A stretch of 64,000 nucleotides of DNA from Pseudomonas sp. PDM18 (GTDB lineage Bacteria > Pseudomonadota > Gammaproteobacteria > Pseudomonadales > Pseudomonadaceae), in NCBI RefSeq assembly GCF_014852585.1, contig NZ_JACVBX010000008.1:62001-126000 (forward strand), written 5' to 3'. Within the stretch, counting starts at the first letter, position 1, and the number at the start of each line of letters is the position of its first letter. The translations under genes and the position numbers were made by a program. The notes beneath the pieces are model-generated. The model saw only the letters and a list, made by a program, of their open reading frames with translations, did not search any database and was not told the origin of the DNA. Of this stretch, positions 28,486 through 37,266 are shown in pieces.

Positions 28486-29742
28486 ATGAGCACGGAAAAA
28501 ACCAAACTTGGCGTTCATTCTGAAGCTGGCAAACTACGCAAAGTGATGGTCTGCTCGCCCGGACTCGCCCATCAACGCCTGACCCCGAGCAACTGCGACG
28601 AGTTGCTGTTCGACGACGTTATCTGGGTGAACCAGGCGAAGCGCGACCACTTCGACTTCGTCACCAAGATGCGCGAACGCGGCATCGATGTTCTGGAAAT
28701 GCACAACCTGCTGACCGACATCGTGGCGAACCCCGAAGCCCTGAAGTGGATCCTTGATCGCAAGATCACCGCTGACAGCGTCGGCCTCGGGCTGACCCAG
28801 GAACTGCGTGGCTGGCTGGAAAGCCTGGAACCGCGCAAGCTGGCCGAATTCCTCATCGGTGGCGTGGCCGCCGACGATATCCCGGAAAGCGAAGGCGCCA
28901 AGGCGCTAAAGATGTACCGCGACTACCTGGGCCACTCCAGCTTCCTGCTGCCACCTCTGCCCAACACCCAGTTCACCCGTGACACCACCTGCTGGATCTA
29001 CGGCGGCGTGACCCTGAACCCCATGTACTGGCCGGCGCGACGTCAAGAAACCCTGCTGACCACCGCCATCTACAAGTTCCACCCGGAATTCACCAACGCC
29101 GAATTCGAAGTCTGGTACGGCGATCCGGACAAAGACCACGGCATGTCCACCCTCGAGGGTGGTGACGTGATGCCCATCGGCAATGGCGTCGTCCTGATCG
29201 GCATGGGCGAACGCTCCTCCCGCCAGGCCATCGGCCAGGTAGCCCAGGCGCTGTTCGCCAAGGGCGCTGCCGAGAAAGTCATCGTCGCCGGTCTGCCGAA
29301 ATCCCGCGCCGCGATGCACCTGGACACCGTCTTCACCTTCTGCGACCGCGACTTGGTCACCGTCTTCCCGGAAGTGGTGAAAGAGATCGTTCCGTTCATC
29401 CTGCGCCCGGACGAGAAGAGCCCCTACGGCATCAACGTCCAGCGCGAAGACAAGGACTTCATGACTGTCGTCGCCGAGTCCCTGGGCCTGAAGAAACTGC
29501 GCGTCGTCGAAACCGGCGGCAACAGCTTCGCCGCCGAACGCGAACAGTGGGACGACGGTAACAACGTGGTCTGCCTGGAACCGGGCGTGGTGGTTGGTTA
29601 CGACCGCAACACCTACACCAACACCCTGCTGCGCAAGGCTGGCGTGGAAGTCATCACCATCAGCGCCGGCGAATTGGGCCGGGGCCGTGGCGGCGGTCAC
29701 TGCATGACCTGCCCAATCATCCGCGACCCGATCGACTATTGA
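28486..29742 (+). CDS. arcA: Arginine deiminase
   Basis: This 418-residue cytoplasmic enzyme hydrolyses arginine to citrulline and ammonia. It begins [18 protein letters not shown]. The guanidine-binding residues are seen in [11 protein letters not shown] and [13 protein letters not shown], and it ends [16 protein letters not shown], where the nucleophile is Cys406, the same number as in P. aeruginosa. ATG 28486 is preferred to an upstream in-frame ATG (28438) inside arcD because GGAG lies 8 nt before it. Citrulline passes to ArcB encoded next. Confidence 0.98.
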   Translation: MSTEKTKLGVHSEAGKLRKVMVCSPGLAHQRLTPSNCDELLFDDVIWVNQAKRDHFDFVTKMRERGIDVLEMHNLLTDIVANPEALKWILDRKITADSVGLGLTQELRGWLESLEPRKLAEFLIGGVAADDIPESEGAKALKMYRDYLGHSSFLLPPLPNTQFTRDTTCWIYGGVTLNPMYWPARRQETLLTTAIYKFHPEFTNAEFEVWYGDPDKDHGMSTLEGGDVMPIGNGVVLIGMGERSSRQAIGQVAQALFAKGAAEKVIVAGLPKSRAAMHLDTVFTFCDRDLVTVFPEVVKEIVPFILRPDEKSPYGINVQREDKDFMTVVAESLGLKKLRVVETGGNSFAAEREQWDDGNNVVCLEPGVVVGYDRNTYTNTLLRKAGVEVITISAGELGRGRGGGHCMTCPIIRDPIDY

Positions 29743-29796
29743 TCGATCGGCACCCGATAAACGCGACTACCTCAACCAGAGCGCATTGACCTCACG

Positions 29797-29820
29797 AGGC
29801 GGCCCTTGCCAGGGCCGCCT
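29797..29820 (+). other. Intercistronic hairpin arcA-arcB
   Basis: AGGCGGCCCT (29797-29806) and AGGGCCGCCT (29811-29820) form a perfect 10-bp stem with a 4-base loop between arcA and arcB. There is no T-run after it. In P. aeruginosa the arc transcript is processed into stable pieces between genes, so this is likelier to be a processing or stability element than a terminator. Confidence 0.7.
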
Positions 29821-29881
29821 GCCCCGCCAGCCACGAGCTGTACTGACGCGGGCGAGATCGGATCCCACAAGGAGAAACACC

Positions 29882-30892
29882 ATGGCTTTCAATATGCACA
29901 ACCGCAACCTGCTCAGCCTGATGCACCACAGCACCCGCGAGTTGCGCTATCTGCTCGACCTGTCCCGCGACCTGAAACGCGCCAAGTACACCGGTACCGA
30001 GCAGCAACACCTGAAAGGCAACAACATTGCGCTGATCTTCGAAAAGACCTCGACCCGCACCCGCTGCGCCTTCGAAGTCGCCGCCTATGACCAGGGCGCC
30101 AACGTTACCTACATCGACCCGAACTCCTCGCAGATCGGCCACAAGGAGTCAATGAAGGACACCGCCCGCGTACTGGGCCGTATGTACGACGCCATCGAGT
30201 ACCGTGGCTTCAAGCAGGAAATTGTCGAAGAACTGGCCAAGTTCGCCGGCGTTCCGGTGTTCAACGGCCTGACCGACGAATACCACCCGACCCAGATGCT
30301 GGCCGACGTGCTGACCATGCGCGAGCACAGCGACAAGCCGCTGCATGATATCGCCTACGCCTACCTGGGCGACGCCCGCAACAACATGGGTAACTCCCTG
30401 CTGCTGATCGGCGCCAAACTGGGCATGGACGTACGCATTGCCGCACCGAAGGAACTCTGGCCGACCGACGAGCACGTTGCCGCCTGCAAGAAGTTCGCTG
30501 AAGAAAGCGGTGCCCGCATCACCATCACCGAAGACCCGAAAGAAGCCGTCAAAGGCGTGGACTTCATCCACACCGACGTGTGGGTATCGATGGGTGAACC
30601 GGTCGAAGCCTGGGGCGAACGCATCAGCGAACTGCTTCCCTACCAGGTCAACCTGGACATGATGAAGGCCGCCGGCAACCCGCGCGTGAAGTTCATGCAC
30701 TGCCTGCCCGCCTTCCACAACAGCGAGACCAAGGTCGGCAAGGAAATCGCCGCCAAGTACCCGAACCTGAAGAACGGCATCGAAGTGACCGAAGACGTCT
30801 TCGAATCCCCCTACAACATTGCCTTCGAGCAGGCGGAAAACCGCATGCACACCATCAAGGCAATCCTCGTTTCGACCCTCGCCGACATGTAA
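29882..30892 (+). CDS. arcB: Catabolic ornithine carbamoyltransferase
   Basis: This 336-residue enzyme splits citrulline with phosphate to ornithine and carbamoyl phosphate in the deiminase pathway. It shows the carbamoyl-phosphate motif [21 protein letters not shown], the ornithine loop and [16 protein letters not shown] with the catalytic Cys. Length and sequence match the catabolic (dodecameric, allosteric) enzyme of P. aeruginosa more than the anabolic ArgF. The ATG at 29882 has AAGGAG 7-8 nt upstream; the frame extends to 29786 but lacks a ribosome site there. Confidence 0.97.
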   Translation: MAFNMHNRNLLSLMHHSTRELRYLLDLSRDLKRAKYTGTEQQHLKGNNIALIFEKTSTRTRCAFEVAAYDQGANVTYIDPNSSQIGHKESMKDTARVLGRMYDAIEYRGFKQEIVEELAKFAGVPVFNGLTDEYHPTQMLADVLTMREHSDKPLHDIAYAYLGDARNNMGNSLLLIGAKLGMDVRIAAPKELWPTDEHVAACKKFAEESGARITITEDPKEAVKGVDFIHTDVWVSMGEPVEAWGERISELLPYQVNLDMMKAAGNPRVKFMHCLPAFHNSETKVGKEIAAKYPNLKNGIEVTEDVFESPYNIAFEQAENRMHTIKAILVSTLADM

Positions 30893-30903
30893 TGCCGGAC
30901 AGC

Positions 30904-30933
30904 CCCGGACCGCGACGAGGTCGCCGGTCCGGG
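30904..30933 (+). other. Intercistronic hairpin arcB-arcC
   Basis: CCCGGACC+GCGAC (30904-30916) pairs with GTCGC+GGTCCGGG (30920-30933) around a GAG loop, with one unpaired C at 30925. The 13-bp stem sits between arcB and arcC, 18 bases before the arcC ribosome site. As there is no T-run, transcript processing or protection is more likely than termination. Confidence 0.7.
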
Positions 30934-30961
30934 CGCTCCCACTCTTTCGGAGGAAATGAAT

Positions 30962-31894
30962 ATGCGTATCGTCGTCGCATTGGGCGGTAATGCCCTGCTG
31001 CGTCGTGGCGAGCCCATGACTGCCGACAACCAGCGCACCAACGTACGGATCGCTGCCGAACAGATCGCCAAGGTTGCCCCGGGCAACGAACTGGTGATCG
31101 CCCACGGCAACGGCCCGCAGGTCGGCCTGCTGGCCCTGCAGGGCGCAGCCTACGAAAAGGTCAGCCCCTACCCGCTGGACGTTCTCGGCGCCGAGACCGA
31201 AGGCATGATCGGCTACATGATCGAACAGGAAATGGGCAACCTGCTGCCGTTCGAAGTGCCGTTCGCCACCCTGCTCACCCAGGTCGAGGTCGATTCCAAG
31301 GACCCGGCCTTCCAGAACCCGACCAAGCCCATCGGCCCGGTCTACTCCAAGGAAGAGGCCGAAGCCCTCGCCAAGGAGAAAGGCTGGAGCATCGCCCCGG
31401 ACGGCGACAAGTTCCGCCGCGTCGTGGCCAGCCCGCGTCCGAAGCGCATCTTCGAGATCCGCCCGGTCAAGTGGCTGCTGGAGAAAGGCACCATCGTCAT
31501 CTGCGCAGGCGGCGGCGGCATCCCGACCATGTACGACGAATCCGGCAAGAAACTCTCCGGCGTCGAAGCGGTGATCGACAAGGACCTCTGCTCCTCGCTG
31601 CTGGCCCAGGAACTGTCGGCTGACATCCTGATCATCGCCACCGACGTGGACGCGGCCTACATCGACTGGGGCAAGCCAACCCAGAAAGCCATCGCCCAGG
31701 CGCACCCGGACGAACTGGAACGCCTAGGCTTCGCCGCTGGCTCCATGGGCCCGAAAGTCCAGGCTGCCATGGAGTTCGCCCGCAACACCGGCAAGGACGC
31801 GGTGATCGGCTCGCTGGAAAACATCGTCGCCATCACCAAGGGCGAATCCGGCACCCGGGTCAGCACCAAGAAAGCCGGCATCGAATACCGCTGA
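30962..31894 (+). CDS. arcC: Carbamate kinase
   Basis: This 310-residue kinase makes ATP from ADP and carbamoyl phosphate, the energy-yielding step of arginine fermentation. It begins [19 protein letters not shown] and shows [42 protein letters not shown] and [10 protein letters not shown], all typical of the amino-acid kinase fold. Two in-frame ATGs compete. 30962 is preferred because GGAGGA (30949-30954) is 7 nt away, whereas it is only 1 nt from ATG 30956. Last gene of the operon, followed by a strong terminator. Confidence 0.98.
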   Translation: MRIVVALGGNALLRRGEPMTADNQRTNVRIAAEQIAKVAPGNELVIAHGNGPQVGLLALQGAAYEKVSPYPLDVLGAETEGMIGYMIEQEMGNLLPFEVPFATLLTQVEVDSKDPAFQNPTKPIGPVYSKEEAEALAKEKGWSIAPDGDKFRRVVASPRPKRIFEIRPVKWLLEKGTIVICAGGGGIPTMYDESGKKLSGVEAVIDKDLCSSLLAQELSADILIIATDVDAAYIDWGKPTQKAIAQAHPDELERLGFAAGSMGPKVQAAMEFARNTGKDAVIGSLENIVAITKGESGTRVSTKKAGIEYR

Positions 31895-31909
31895 GTTTTG
31901 CCGCGGTAA

Positions 31910-31943
31910 AAAACGGGAGCCCGTCGCGGCTCCCGTTTTCATT
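31910..31943 (+). terminator. Rho-independent terminator of arcDABC
   Basis: AAAACGGGAGCC (31910-31921) and GGCTCCCGTTTT (31928-31939) form a perfect 12-bp stem with a CGTCGC loop, ending in a T-run, 15 nt after the arcC stop. A classic strong terminator. Confidence 0.93.
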
Positions 31944-32149
31944 CATGACTCCTGCAAGATTCGCACGGGAACTCGTCGCCTTCTTCCGACAAATCCTGGC
32001 GCGAGCGTGACTCGGCGGTCATCATCCTCGTCAGCTAAAGCATTCCGAATCACTAGAAGCCACGCCTGGCTTTGTGCCACCGGGCTGCCCCTCCATGGGC
32101 CACCGTCGTCCGGCGCGCAAGATGCACTTGCTGAAGGAGTTTCCGAGAG

Positions 32150-34048
32150 ATGTCTCGACTACCGGTCATCGTTGGTTTTGGTGGATATAACGCGGCAGGC
32201 CGCAGTTCCTTCCACCATGGGTTCCGCCGTACCGTCCTTGAATCCATGGAGCCCGCCGCCCGCCAGGAAACCCTCGCCGGTCTCGCGGTTATGATGAAAC
32301 TGGTCAAGGTCGTCGATGGCCAGTACCAGGACGCCGACGGCAACAGCCTCGATCTTGCCGCCATCGAGCAGCGCTTCGAGCAACAGATTCGCCAGTCCAC
32401 CCTGATCCGCCGCATCGAGCTGCAATACCTCGACGTCGACGCCGCGCACTGCCACAAGAGCCTCACCGTCAACGCCGCCGGCAGCCCGGTGACTTTCACC
32501 ACCTTGCGCAAGCAACTGCCCGAGCCGCTGCCGGCCAACTGGTCGGTGGAGGAACTCGAAGGCGGCGAAGTCCGCGTCACCCTGCACGACAGCTGCGAAT
32601 TCAAGGTCGACAGCTACCGCGCGCTGCCGGTGAAGTCCGCCGGCCAGCTGCCCACCGGCTTCGAGCCGAGCGAGCTGTACAACTCGCGCTTCCACCCGCG
32701 CGGCCTGCAGATGTCCGTGGTCGCCGCCACCGACGCGGTGCGCTCCACCGGCCTCGACTGGCAGACCATCTGCAACGCCGTACAGCCTGACGAAATCGCC
32801 GTATTCTCCAGCAGCATCATGAGCCAGCTCGACGAGAACGGCTTCGGCGGCCTGCTGCAGTCGCGCCTGCGTGGCCACCGCGTGTCAGCCAAGCAGCTGC
32901 CGCTGGGCTTCAACAGCATGCCCACCGACTTCATCAACGCCTACGTGCTGGGCAGCGTCGGCATGACCGGCAGCGTCACCGGCGCCTGCGCGACCTTCCT
33001 GTACAACCTGCAGAAAGGCATCGACGTCATCACCACCGGCCAGGCCCGCGTGGCCATCGTCGGCAACGCCGAAGCGCCGATCACTTCCGAGATCATCGAG
33101 GGCTACGCCGCCATGGGCGCGCTGGCCACCGAAGAAGGCCTGCGTCTAATCGAAGGCCGCGACGACGTCGACTTCCGCCGCGCCAGCCGTCCGTTCGGCG
33201 ACAACTGCGGCTTCTCCCTGGCCGAGTCCGCGCAGTACATAGTGCTGATGGACGACGCCCTGGCCCTGGAGCTGGGCGCCGACATCCACGGCTCGGTGCC
33301 GGACGTGTTCATCAACGCCGACGGCTTCAAGAAGTCCATCTCCGCCCCCGGTCCGGGCAACTACCTGACCATGGCCAAGGCGGTGGCCGCCGCTGCGCAG
33401 ATCGTTGGCGAGAAGAGCGTGCGCCAGCACAGCTTCGTCCACGCCCACGGCTCCAGCACCCCGGCCAACCGCGTCACCGAATCGGAAATCCTCGACCGCG
33501 TCGCCACCGCCTTCGGCATCGACGGCTGGCCTGTCACCGCGGTGAAAGCCTTCGTCGGACACTCCCTGGCCACCGCCAGCGCCGACCAGCTGATCTCCGC
33601 CCTGGGCACCTTCCGCTACGGCATCATTCCCGGCATCAAGACCGTCGAGAAGTTCGCCGACGATGTTTTCAAGGACCATATCGCCCTGTCCAACAGCGAC
33701 GTGCGCCGCGACGACCTGGAAGTCTGCTTCATCAACTCCAAGGGCTTCGGCGGCAACAACGCCACCGGCGTGCTGCTGTCCCCGACCATCACCGAGAAGA
33801 TGCTGCGCAAGCGCCACGGCGATGCCGCCTTCACCGACTACCAGGCGCGCCGCGAAGCCACCCGCGCAGCCGCCCGGCAGTACGACGAAGCCGCCACCCA
33901 GGGCCGCTTCGACATCATCTACAACTTCGGCAACGACATGATCGACGAGCAGGCCATCGAGATCAGCGACCAGGGCATCCAGGTCCCCGGCTTCAGCCAG
34001 ACCATTGCCTACAAGAAGGACGAACGCTTCAGCGACATGCTCGACTGA
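32150..34048 (+). CDS. fabY: Beta-ketoacyl-ACP synthase FabY (fatty acid synthesis initiation)
   Basis: This 632-residue protein is a large thiolase-fold ketosynthase. The catalytic Cys280 is in TGACATFLYN, with later His residues in HSFVHAHGSSTPANRVTESE and VKAFVGHSLATAS giving the Cys-His-His triad. It ends with an FGGNNATGVLLSP glycine loop and a 90-residue tail. Length and gene context (after arcC) match P. aeruginosa PA5174, shown to condense acetyl-CoA with malonyl-ACP and replace FabH as the main initiator. The ribosome site GAAGGAG lies about 10 nt upstream. It seems to be a single-gene unit, ending at a bidirectional terminator. Confidence 0.93.
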   Translation: MSRLPVIVGFGGYNAAGRSSFHHGFRRTVLESMEPAARQETLAGLAVMMKLVKVVDGQYQDADGNSLDLAAIEQRFEQQIRQSTLIRRIELQYLDVDAAHCHKSLTVNAAGSPVTFTTLRKQLPEPLPANWSVEELEGGEVRVTLHDSCEFKVDSYRALPVKSAGQLPTGFEPSELYNSRFHPRGLQMSVVAATDAVRSTGLDWQTICNAVQPDEIAVFSSSIMSQLDENGFGGLLQSRLRGHRVSAKQLPLGFNSMPTDFINAYVLGSVGMTGSVTGACATFLYNLQKGIDVITTGQARVAIVGNAEAPITSEIIEGYAAMGALATEEGLRLIEGRDDVDFRRASRPFGDNCGFSLAESAQYIVLMDDALALELGADIHGSVPDVFINADGFKKSISAPGPGNYLTMAKAVAAAAQIVGEKSVRQHSFVHAHGSSTPANRVTESEILDRVATAFGIDGWPVTAVKAFVGHSLATASADQLISALGTFRYGIIPGIKTVEKFADDVFKDHIALSNSDVRRDDLEVCFINSKGFGGNNATGVLLSPTITEKMLRKRHGDAAFTDYQARREATRAAARQYDEAATQGRFDIIYNFGNDMIDEQAIEISDQGIQVPGFSQTIAYKKDERFSDMLD

Positions 34049-34065
34049 TCGCCGACGTTGAACGA

Positions 34066-34091
34066 AAAAGCCGGGCAGATGCCCGGCTTTT
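34066..34091. terminator. Bidirectional terminator between fabY and the HDOD gene
   Basis: AAAAGCCGGGC (34066-34076) and GCCCGGCTTTT (34081-34091) pair perfectly around AGAT. The A-run on one side and T-run on the other allow it to stop both the + strand fabY transcript and the converging - strand transcript. Confidence 0.92.
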
Positions 34092-34135
34092 CTCATTCTT
34101 GAAGACAGCTCGCTCCTACAAGTACACATCCGAGG

Positions 34136-35014
34136 TCAGTACGTCCCCTGCCCCACACCAAGCTCGAGAATGCTCGCCTTGAGATTCTCGAAGTCGTACT
34201 CGCTGAGCCCGACGTAATCCAGCACCAGCGCACGCACGCTCTCCCACTCGTGGTCCTCGTCCTGATTGCCAAGTACACGGTACGAGCCGCAGATGTGCTC
34301 GGCCATTTTGAGGATGGCCAGCAGGTTCTTCAGCTGGGTATCGCGGCAGTTGTCCTCGCTGAAGATCGACAGCGCATTGTGGTGGTTGGCGATGGCCTCG
34401 CACACGTGCTCAGGCAAGCGCCAGGAGCGCGCGGTGAAGTAGCCGACCACCGCATGGTTGGTGTTCAGCACGCGATTCTCGGTGTCCACCACGCGGCGCT
34501 CGTCGCTGGCGCTGGCGTAGGCCTCCTCCAGCACCGCCATGTAGTGCGGGAAGCGCTTGAGCATCAGCGGGATGCCGCAGTTGTGGAACAGCCCCAGCGC
34601 ATACGCCTCGTCCACCGACTCGTAGCCGATGCGCTTGGCCAGGGTCAGGCAGCTCATGGCCACGTCCTGAGCGGTATCCCAGAAGCGGTTGAGGGTGACG
34701 ATGGTGGCGTCGGTCATCTCTCCCTTGATCGACTGCGCGTTGATCAGGTTGATCACCGAGCGGCTGCCCAGCAGGTTCACTGCGCGCTGGATCGAGGTGA
34801 TGCGGTTGGCCAGGCCGAAGAACGGCGAGTTCACCAGCTTCAGCAGCGCGCCGGACAGCCCTGGATCCTGGCTGATCAGCTTGGCGATCGCCTTCAGGTC
34901 CGGATTGGGCATGAACTGCTCCATCTGCAGGTCAACCATGATCTGCGGCTGCGGCGGCACACTGATGCCCTGCAGGGCCTGACGGATCTGTTCGGCGGAG
35001 AGTTCTTGGGACAT
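34136..35014 (-). CDS. HDOD domain protein
   Basis: This 292-residue protein consists of one HDOD domain, a degenerate relative of HD phosphohydrolases used in signalling. Visible markers are LISQDPGLSGALLKLVNSPFFG, ITSIQRAVNLLGSRSVINL, an ALGLFHNCGIPLML segment where HD proteins carry their metal His-Asp pair, and ANHHNAL further on. No output or receiver domain is attached. Such proteins influence motility, stress or cyclic-nucleotide signalling in Pseudomonas, but no specific role can be read here. It is transcribed alone and divergently from rlmI. A 723-codon open frame on the opposite strand across this gene is a high-GC artefact. Confidence 0.88.
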   Translation of the reverse strand: MSQELSAEQIRQALQGISVPPQPQIMVDLQMEQFMPNPDLKAIAKLISQDPGLSGALLKLVNSPFFGLANRITSIQRAVNLLGSRSVINLINAQSIKGEMTDATIVTLNRFWDTAQDVAMSCLTLAKRIGYESVDEAYALGLFHNCGIPLMLKRFPHYMAVLEEAYASASDERRVVDTENRVLNTNHAVVGYFTARSWRLPEHVCEAIANHHNALSIFSEDNCRDTQLKNLLAILKMAEHICGSYRVLGNQDEDHEWESVRALVLDYVGLSEYDFENLKASILELGVGQGTY

Positions 35015-35190
35015 GGGGCGCGCTGGCGAAGTGGAGGGGAGGCACAGTTTACCCAGAGCGGAGGCGTCTGGAACTGCCCTTTCGATGGTTCATGCATCGG
35101 CCGCGCCTGCCGAAGCTTTATGGCGCCCATGTCCGCAACGAATCGACCAAACGCGCACGCGCCGCGCTCCGGCGGCGCACGCTGCTGCGC

Positions 35191-35196
35191 TATAAT
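35191..35196 (+). promoter_or_regulatory. -10 element of the rlmI promoter
   Basis: A perfect TATAAT is followed by CCCGCTCTTTTT, 28 nt before the rlmI ATG. Transcription would start near 35203, next to the T-run. The -35 region is GC-rich and does not show a good TTGACA match. The layout closely resembles the sequences before the NCS2 permease and pckA. Confidence 0.6.
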
Positions 35197-35224
35197 CCCG
35201 CTCTTTTTGCCGGAGCCCTTCCCC

Positions 35225-36421
35225 ATGACCCTGCCCAGCCTGCGTCTGAAAGCCAACGCCGAGCGCCGCCTGCGCGCCGGCCACCTGTGGGTCTACAGCA
35301 ACGAGGTGGACGTCGCCGCCACCCCGCTGAACGGATTCGGCGCCGGCGAACAGGCCATCCTCGAAATGGCCAACGGCAAGCCGCTGGGCATCGTCGCGAT
35401 GAGCCCGAACAACCTCATCTGCGCCCGCCTGATTTCCCGTGATACCAAGCACGTTCTCGACAAATCCCTGTTGGTTCACCGCCTGAACGTCGCTCTGAGC
35501 CTGCGCGACCGCCTGTTCGACAAGCCTTTCTACCGTCTGGTCTACGGCGACTCGGACCTGCTGCCGGGCCTGGTGGTGGACCGTTTCGGCGACGTACTGG
35601 TCGTCCAGCTCGCCTCGGCAACCATGGAGAAGCACCGCGACGACGTGCTCGCCGCGCTGCTGCAGGTGCTCAAGCCCAGCGCCGTGCTGTGGAAGAACGA
35701 CTCCAGCGCCCGTGACGCCGAGGGCCTGGAGCGCTATGTCGCCAACGCCTACGGCGAAGTCCCGGAATGGGTCGCCCTGGAAGAGAACGGCGTGAAGTTC
35801 GAAGCTCCGGTGCTGGCCGGCCAGAAGACCGGCTGGTTCTACGATCACCGCATGAACCGCGCCCGCCTGCAGCCCTACGTACAGGGCAAGCGCGTGCTCG
35901 ATCTGTTCAGCTACATCGGCGGCTGGGGCATCCAGGCCGCAGCCTTCGGCGCCAGCGAAGTGATGTGCGTCGATGCCTCCGGCTTCGCCCTCGACGGTGT
36001 CGAGCGCAACGCCACGCTGAACGGCCTCGCCGAGAAAGTGGCCTGCGTGGAAGGTGACGTGTTCGACGCCCTGCGCGAACTGAAGGCCGCCGACGAGCGC
36101 TTCGACGTGATCGTTGCCGACCCGCCCGCGTTCATCAAACGCAAGAAGGACCTGAAGAACGGCGAGGCTGCGTACCGCCGTCTCAACGAACAGGCCATGC
36201 GCCTGCTGTCCAAGGACGGCGTGCTGGTCAGCGCTTCCTGCTCCATGCACCTGCCCGAGGACGACCTGCAGAACATCCTGCTGGGCAGCGCCCGCCACCT
36301 GGACCGCAACATCCAGCTGCTCGAACGCGGCGGCCAGGGCCCGGACCACCCGGTACACCCGGCGATCCCCGAAACCCGCTACATCAAGAGCCTGACCGTA
36401 CGCCTGCTGCCCAACGGCTAA
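35225..36421 (+). CDS. rlmI: 23S rRNA (cytosine-C5) methyltransferase RlmI-like
   Basis: This 398-residue SAM-dependent methyltransferase begins with a PUA RNA-binding domain (KANAERRLRAGHLWVYSNEV). Next come an EEHYM-like middle part containing VYGDSDLLPGLVVDRFGD and a Rossmann methyltransferase domain with DLFSYIGGWG (from about 225), VADPPAFIKRKK (about 298) and SASCSMHL near the end. This is the architecture of RlmI, which makes m5C1962 in 23S rRNA. The frame continues upstream to 34250, but that part is antisense to the HDOD gene. ATG 35225 begins exactly at the PUA domain and has a good -10 box 28 nt before it. Confidence 0.92.
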   Translation: MTLPSLRLKANAERRLRAGHLWVYSNEVDVAATPLNGFGAGEQAILEMANGKPLGIVAMSPNNLICARLISRDTKHVLDKSLLVHRLNVALSLRDRLFDKPFYRLVYGDSDLLPGLVVDRFGDVLVVQLASATMEKHRDDVLAALLQVLKPSAVLWKNDSSARDAEGLERYVANAYGEVPEWVALEENGVKFEAPVLAGQKTGWFYDHRMNRARLQPYVQGKRVLDLFSYIGGWGIQAAAFGASEVMCVDASGFALDGVERNATLNGLAEKVACVEGDVFDALRELKAADERFDVIVADPPAFIKRKKDLKNGEAAYRRLNEQAMRLLSKDGVLVSASCSMHLPEDDLQNILLGSARHLDRNIQLLERGGQGPDHPVHPAIPETRYIKSLTVRLLPNG

Positions 36422-36440
36422 GGCTTTACGGTACGACAGG

Positions 36441-36475
36441 AACGGGGCGTTTCCGCGAGGGAGCGCCCCGTTTTT
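36441..36475 (+). terminator. Rho-independent terminator of rlmI
   Basis: AACGGGGCG (36441-36449) and CGCCCCGTT (36464-36472) form a 9-bp stem with a 14-base loop, followed by TTTTT, 20 nt after the rlmI stop. Confidence 0.88.
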
Positions 36476-36543
36476 CATTGCAGCGATGGATGGCAGATAA
36501 CGCCTGGGGCATGATGCGCCTTACGGGTCCGTAGCCGCGTAGA

Positions 36544-36570
36544 GCGCATAAAGCGGAACGCTTTATGCGC
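36544..36570. repeat. Palindromic intergenic element (GCGCATAA type)
   Basis: GCGCATAAAGCG and CGCTTTATGCGC (36544-36570) are perfect inverted arms around GAA. The sequence is related to elements at 41824-41900 and 61886-61919, which share GCG-ATAA-CG and TTAT-CGCC cores. It lies 5 bases after the end of the small exported-protein gene on the - strand, so it might also end that transcript, although there is no T-run. Confidence 0.6.
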
Positions 36571-36575
36571 CGCCC

Positions 36576-36890
36576 TCACTTCATCGGCATCAACGAATCC
36601 GCCTCGCTGATCACTGCCTTGCCGGTCTTGCGCTCGAACAGGCACAGCTCGCGGCCCGGTTTGCCCTTCATGTGTTTCTGCGCATAGGTCCCGCCAATCA
36701 TCAGCGCCGTGTAGCCCACGCTGTCATCGAACAGCACCGGCGAGCCCAGCACCTTCTTGTTCTGCAGATGGCTCAGCGCCAGGCAGGCTTCGCGCTGCTG
36801 CTTGTCCTGCGCCTGCCAGGCCTCGTCGGACGAAGCCTGCACACTGCCGGCAAACAGCACGGCGAGCAGGGCGATGCGGGTGACTTTCAT
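36576..36890 (-). CDS. Small exported protein of unknown function
   Basis: This 104-residue protein has a clear signal peptide, MKVTRIALLAVLFAGSVQAS, probably cut after VQA, leaving a mature protein of about 85 residues. Two Cys (in REACLAL and RELCLFE) could form a disulfide. I do not recognise a named family. Upstream on the - strand there is GGAG about 6-9 nt before the ATG (CAAGGAG-type sequence). It is alone between rlmI and ilvD, reading opposite to both. Periplasmic location is the only role that can be inferred; a PA0354-like neighbour of ilvD is possible from memory of PAO1. Confidence 0.72.
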   Translation of the reverse strand: MKVTRIALLAVLFAGSVQASSDEAWQAQDKQQREACLALSHLQNKKVLGSPVLFDDSVGYTALMIGGTYAQKHMKGKPGRELCLFERKTGKAVISEADSLMPMK

Positions 36891-37266
36891 GGGGTTGCTC
36901 CTTCAACGAACGGGACGGGAAAAGCGCCAGTGGCCATTCAGACCGCACCGGATCGGCGAAAGTCTATGCCTTGTGCCGACCACCAGCCTTTCCCTGGCGG
37001 CAAGGCCCGGCGTAGAATCGGGACATTCCTGCCATTTATCCCCCGGCGGGCCTGTGAGCCCCGGCCGAGCAGGCGGTGACCCCGCCACGCCCCGCGCCGA
37101 CCTCGCCCATGCAAGGCCATCTGCTGTTTGCATCCGGTGCGTACCGCGCTCACGATACGACTTAGAGTCTGCTCAAGGTCTCGCCGGCCAGCCCTACCCG
37201 CTGTACGCCGCCGCACTTCAAGACCCGGATCGACTCCCACCGTGACCTGATGCGCAGGAACCTGTC
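36891..37266. other. 376-base gap between the exported-protein gene and ilvD
   Basis: Divergent promoters for both genes must lie here, but no well matched -35/-10 pair is visible. TAGAAT at about 37013-37018 and a CTTAGAGT stretch near 37161 are weak -10 candidates for ilvD. Short open frames across the gap have no coding character. No hairpin with a T-run, attenuator-like leader peptide rich in branched-chain residues, or repeat was seen. Confidence 0.45.

Noticed and set aside
34250-35224. Upstream part of a 723-codon open frame on the + strand, antisense to the HDOD gene
   Set aside because: The HDOD protein on the other strand has clear domain motifs. The + frame there is Val/Gly/Leu/Gln-rich without motifs, a usual mirror of high-GC third positions; real coding begins at 35225.
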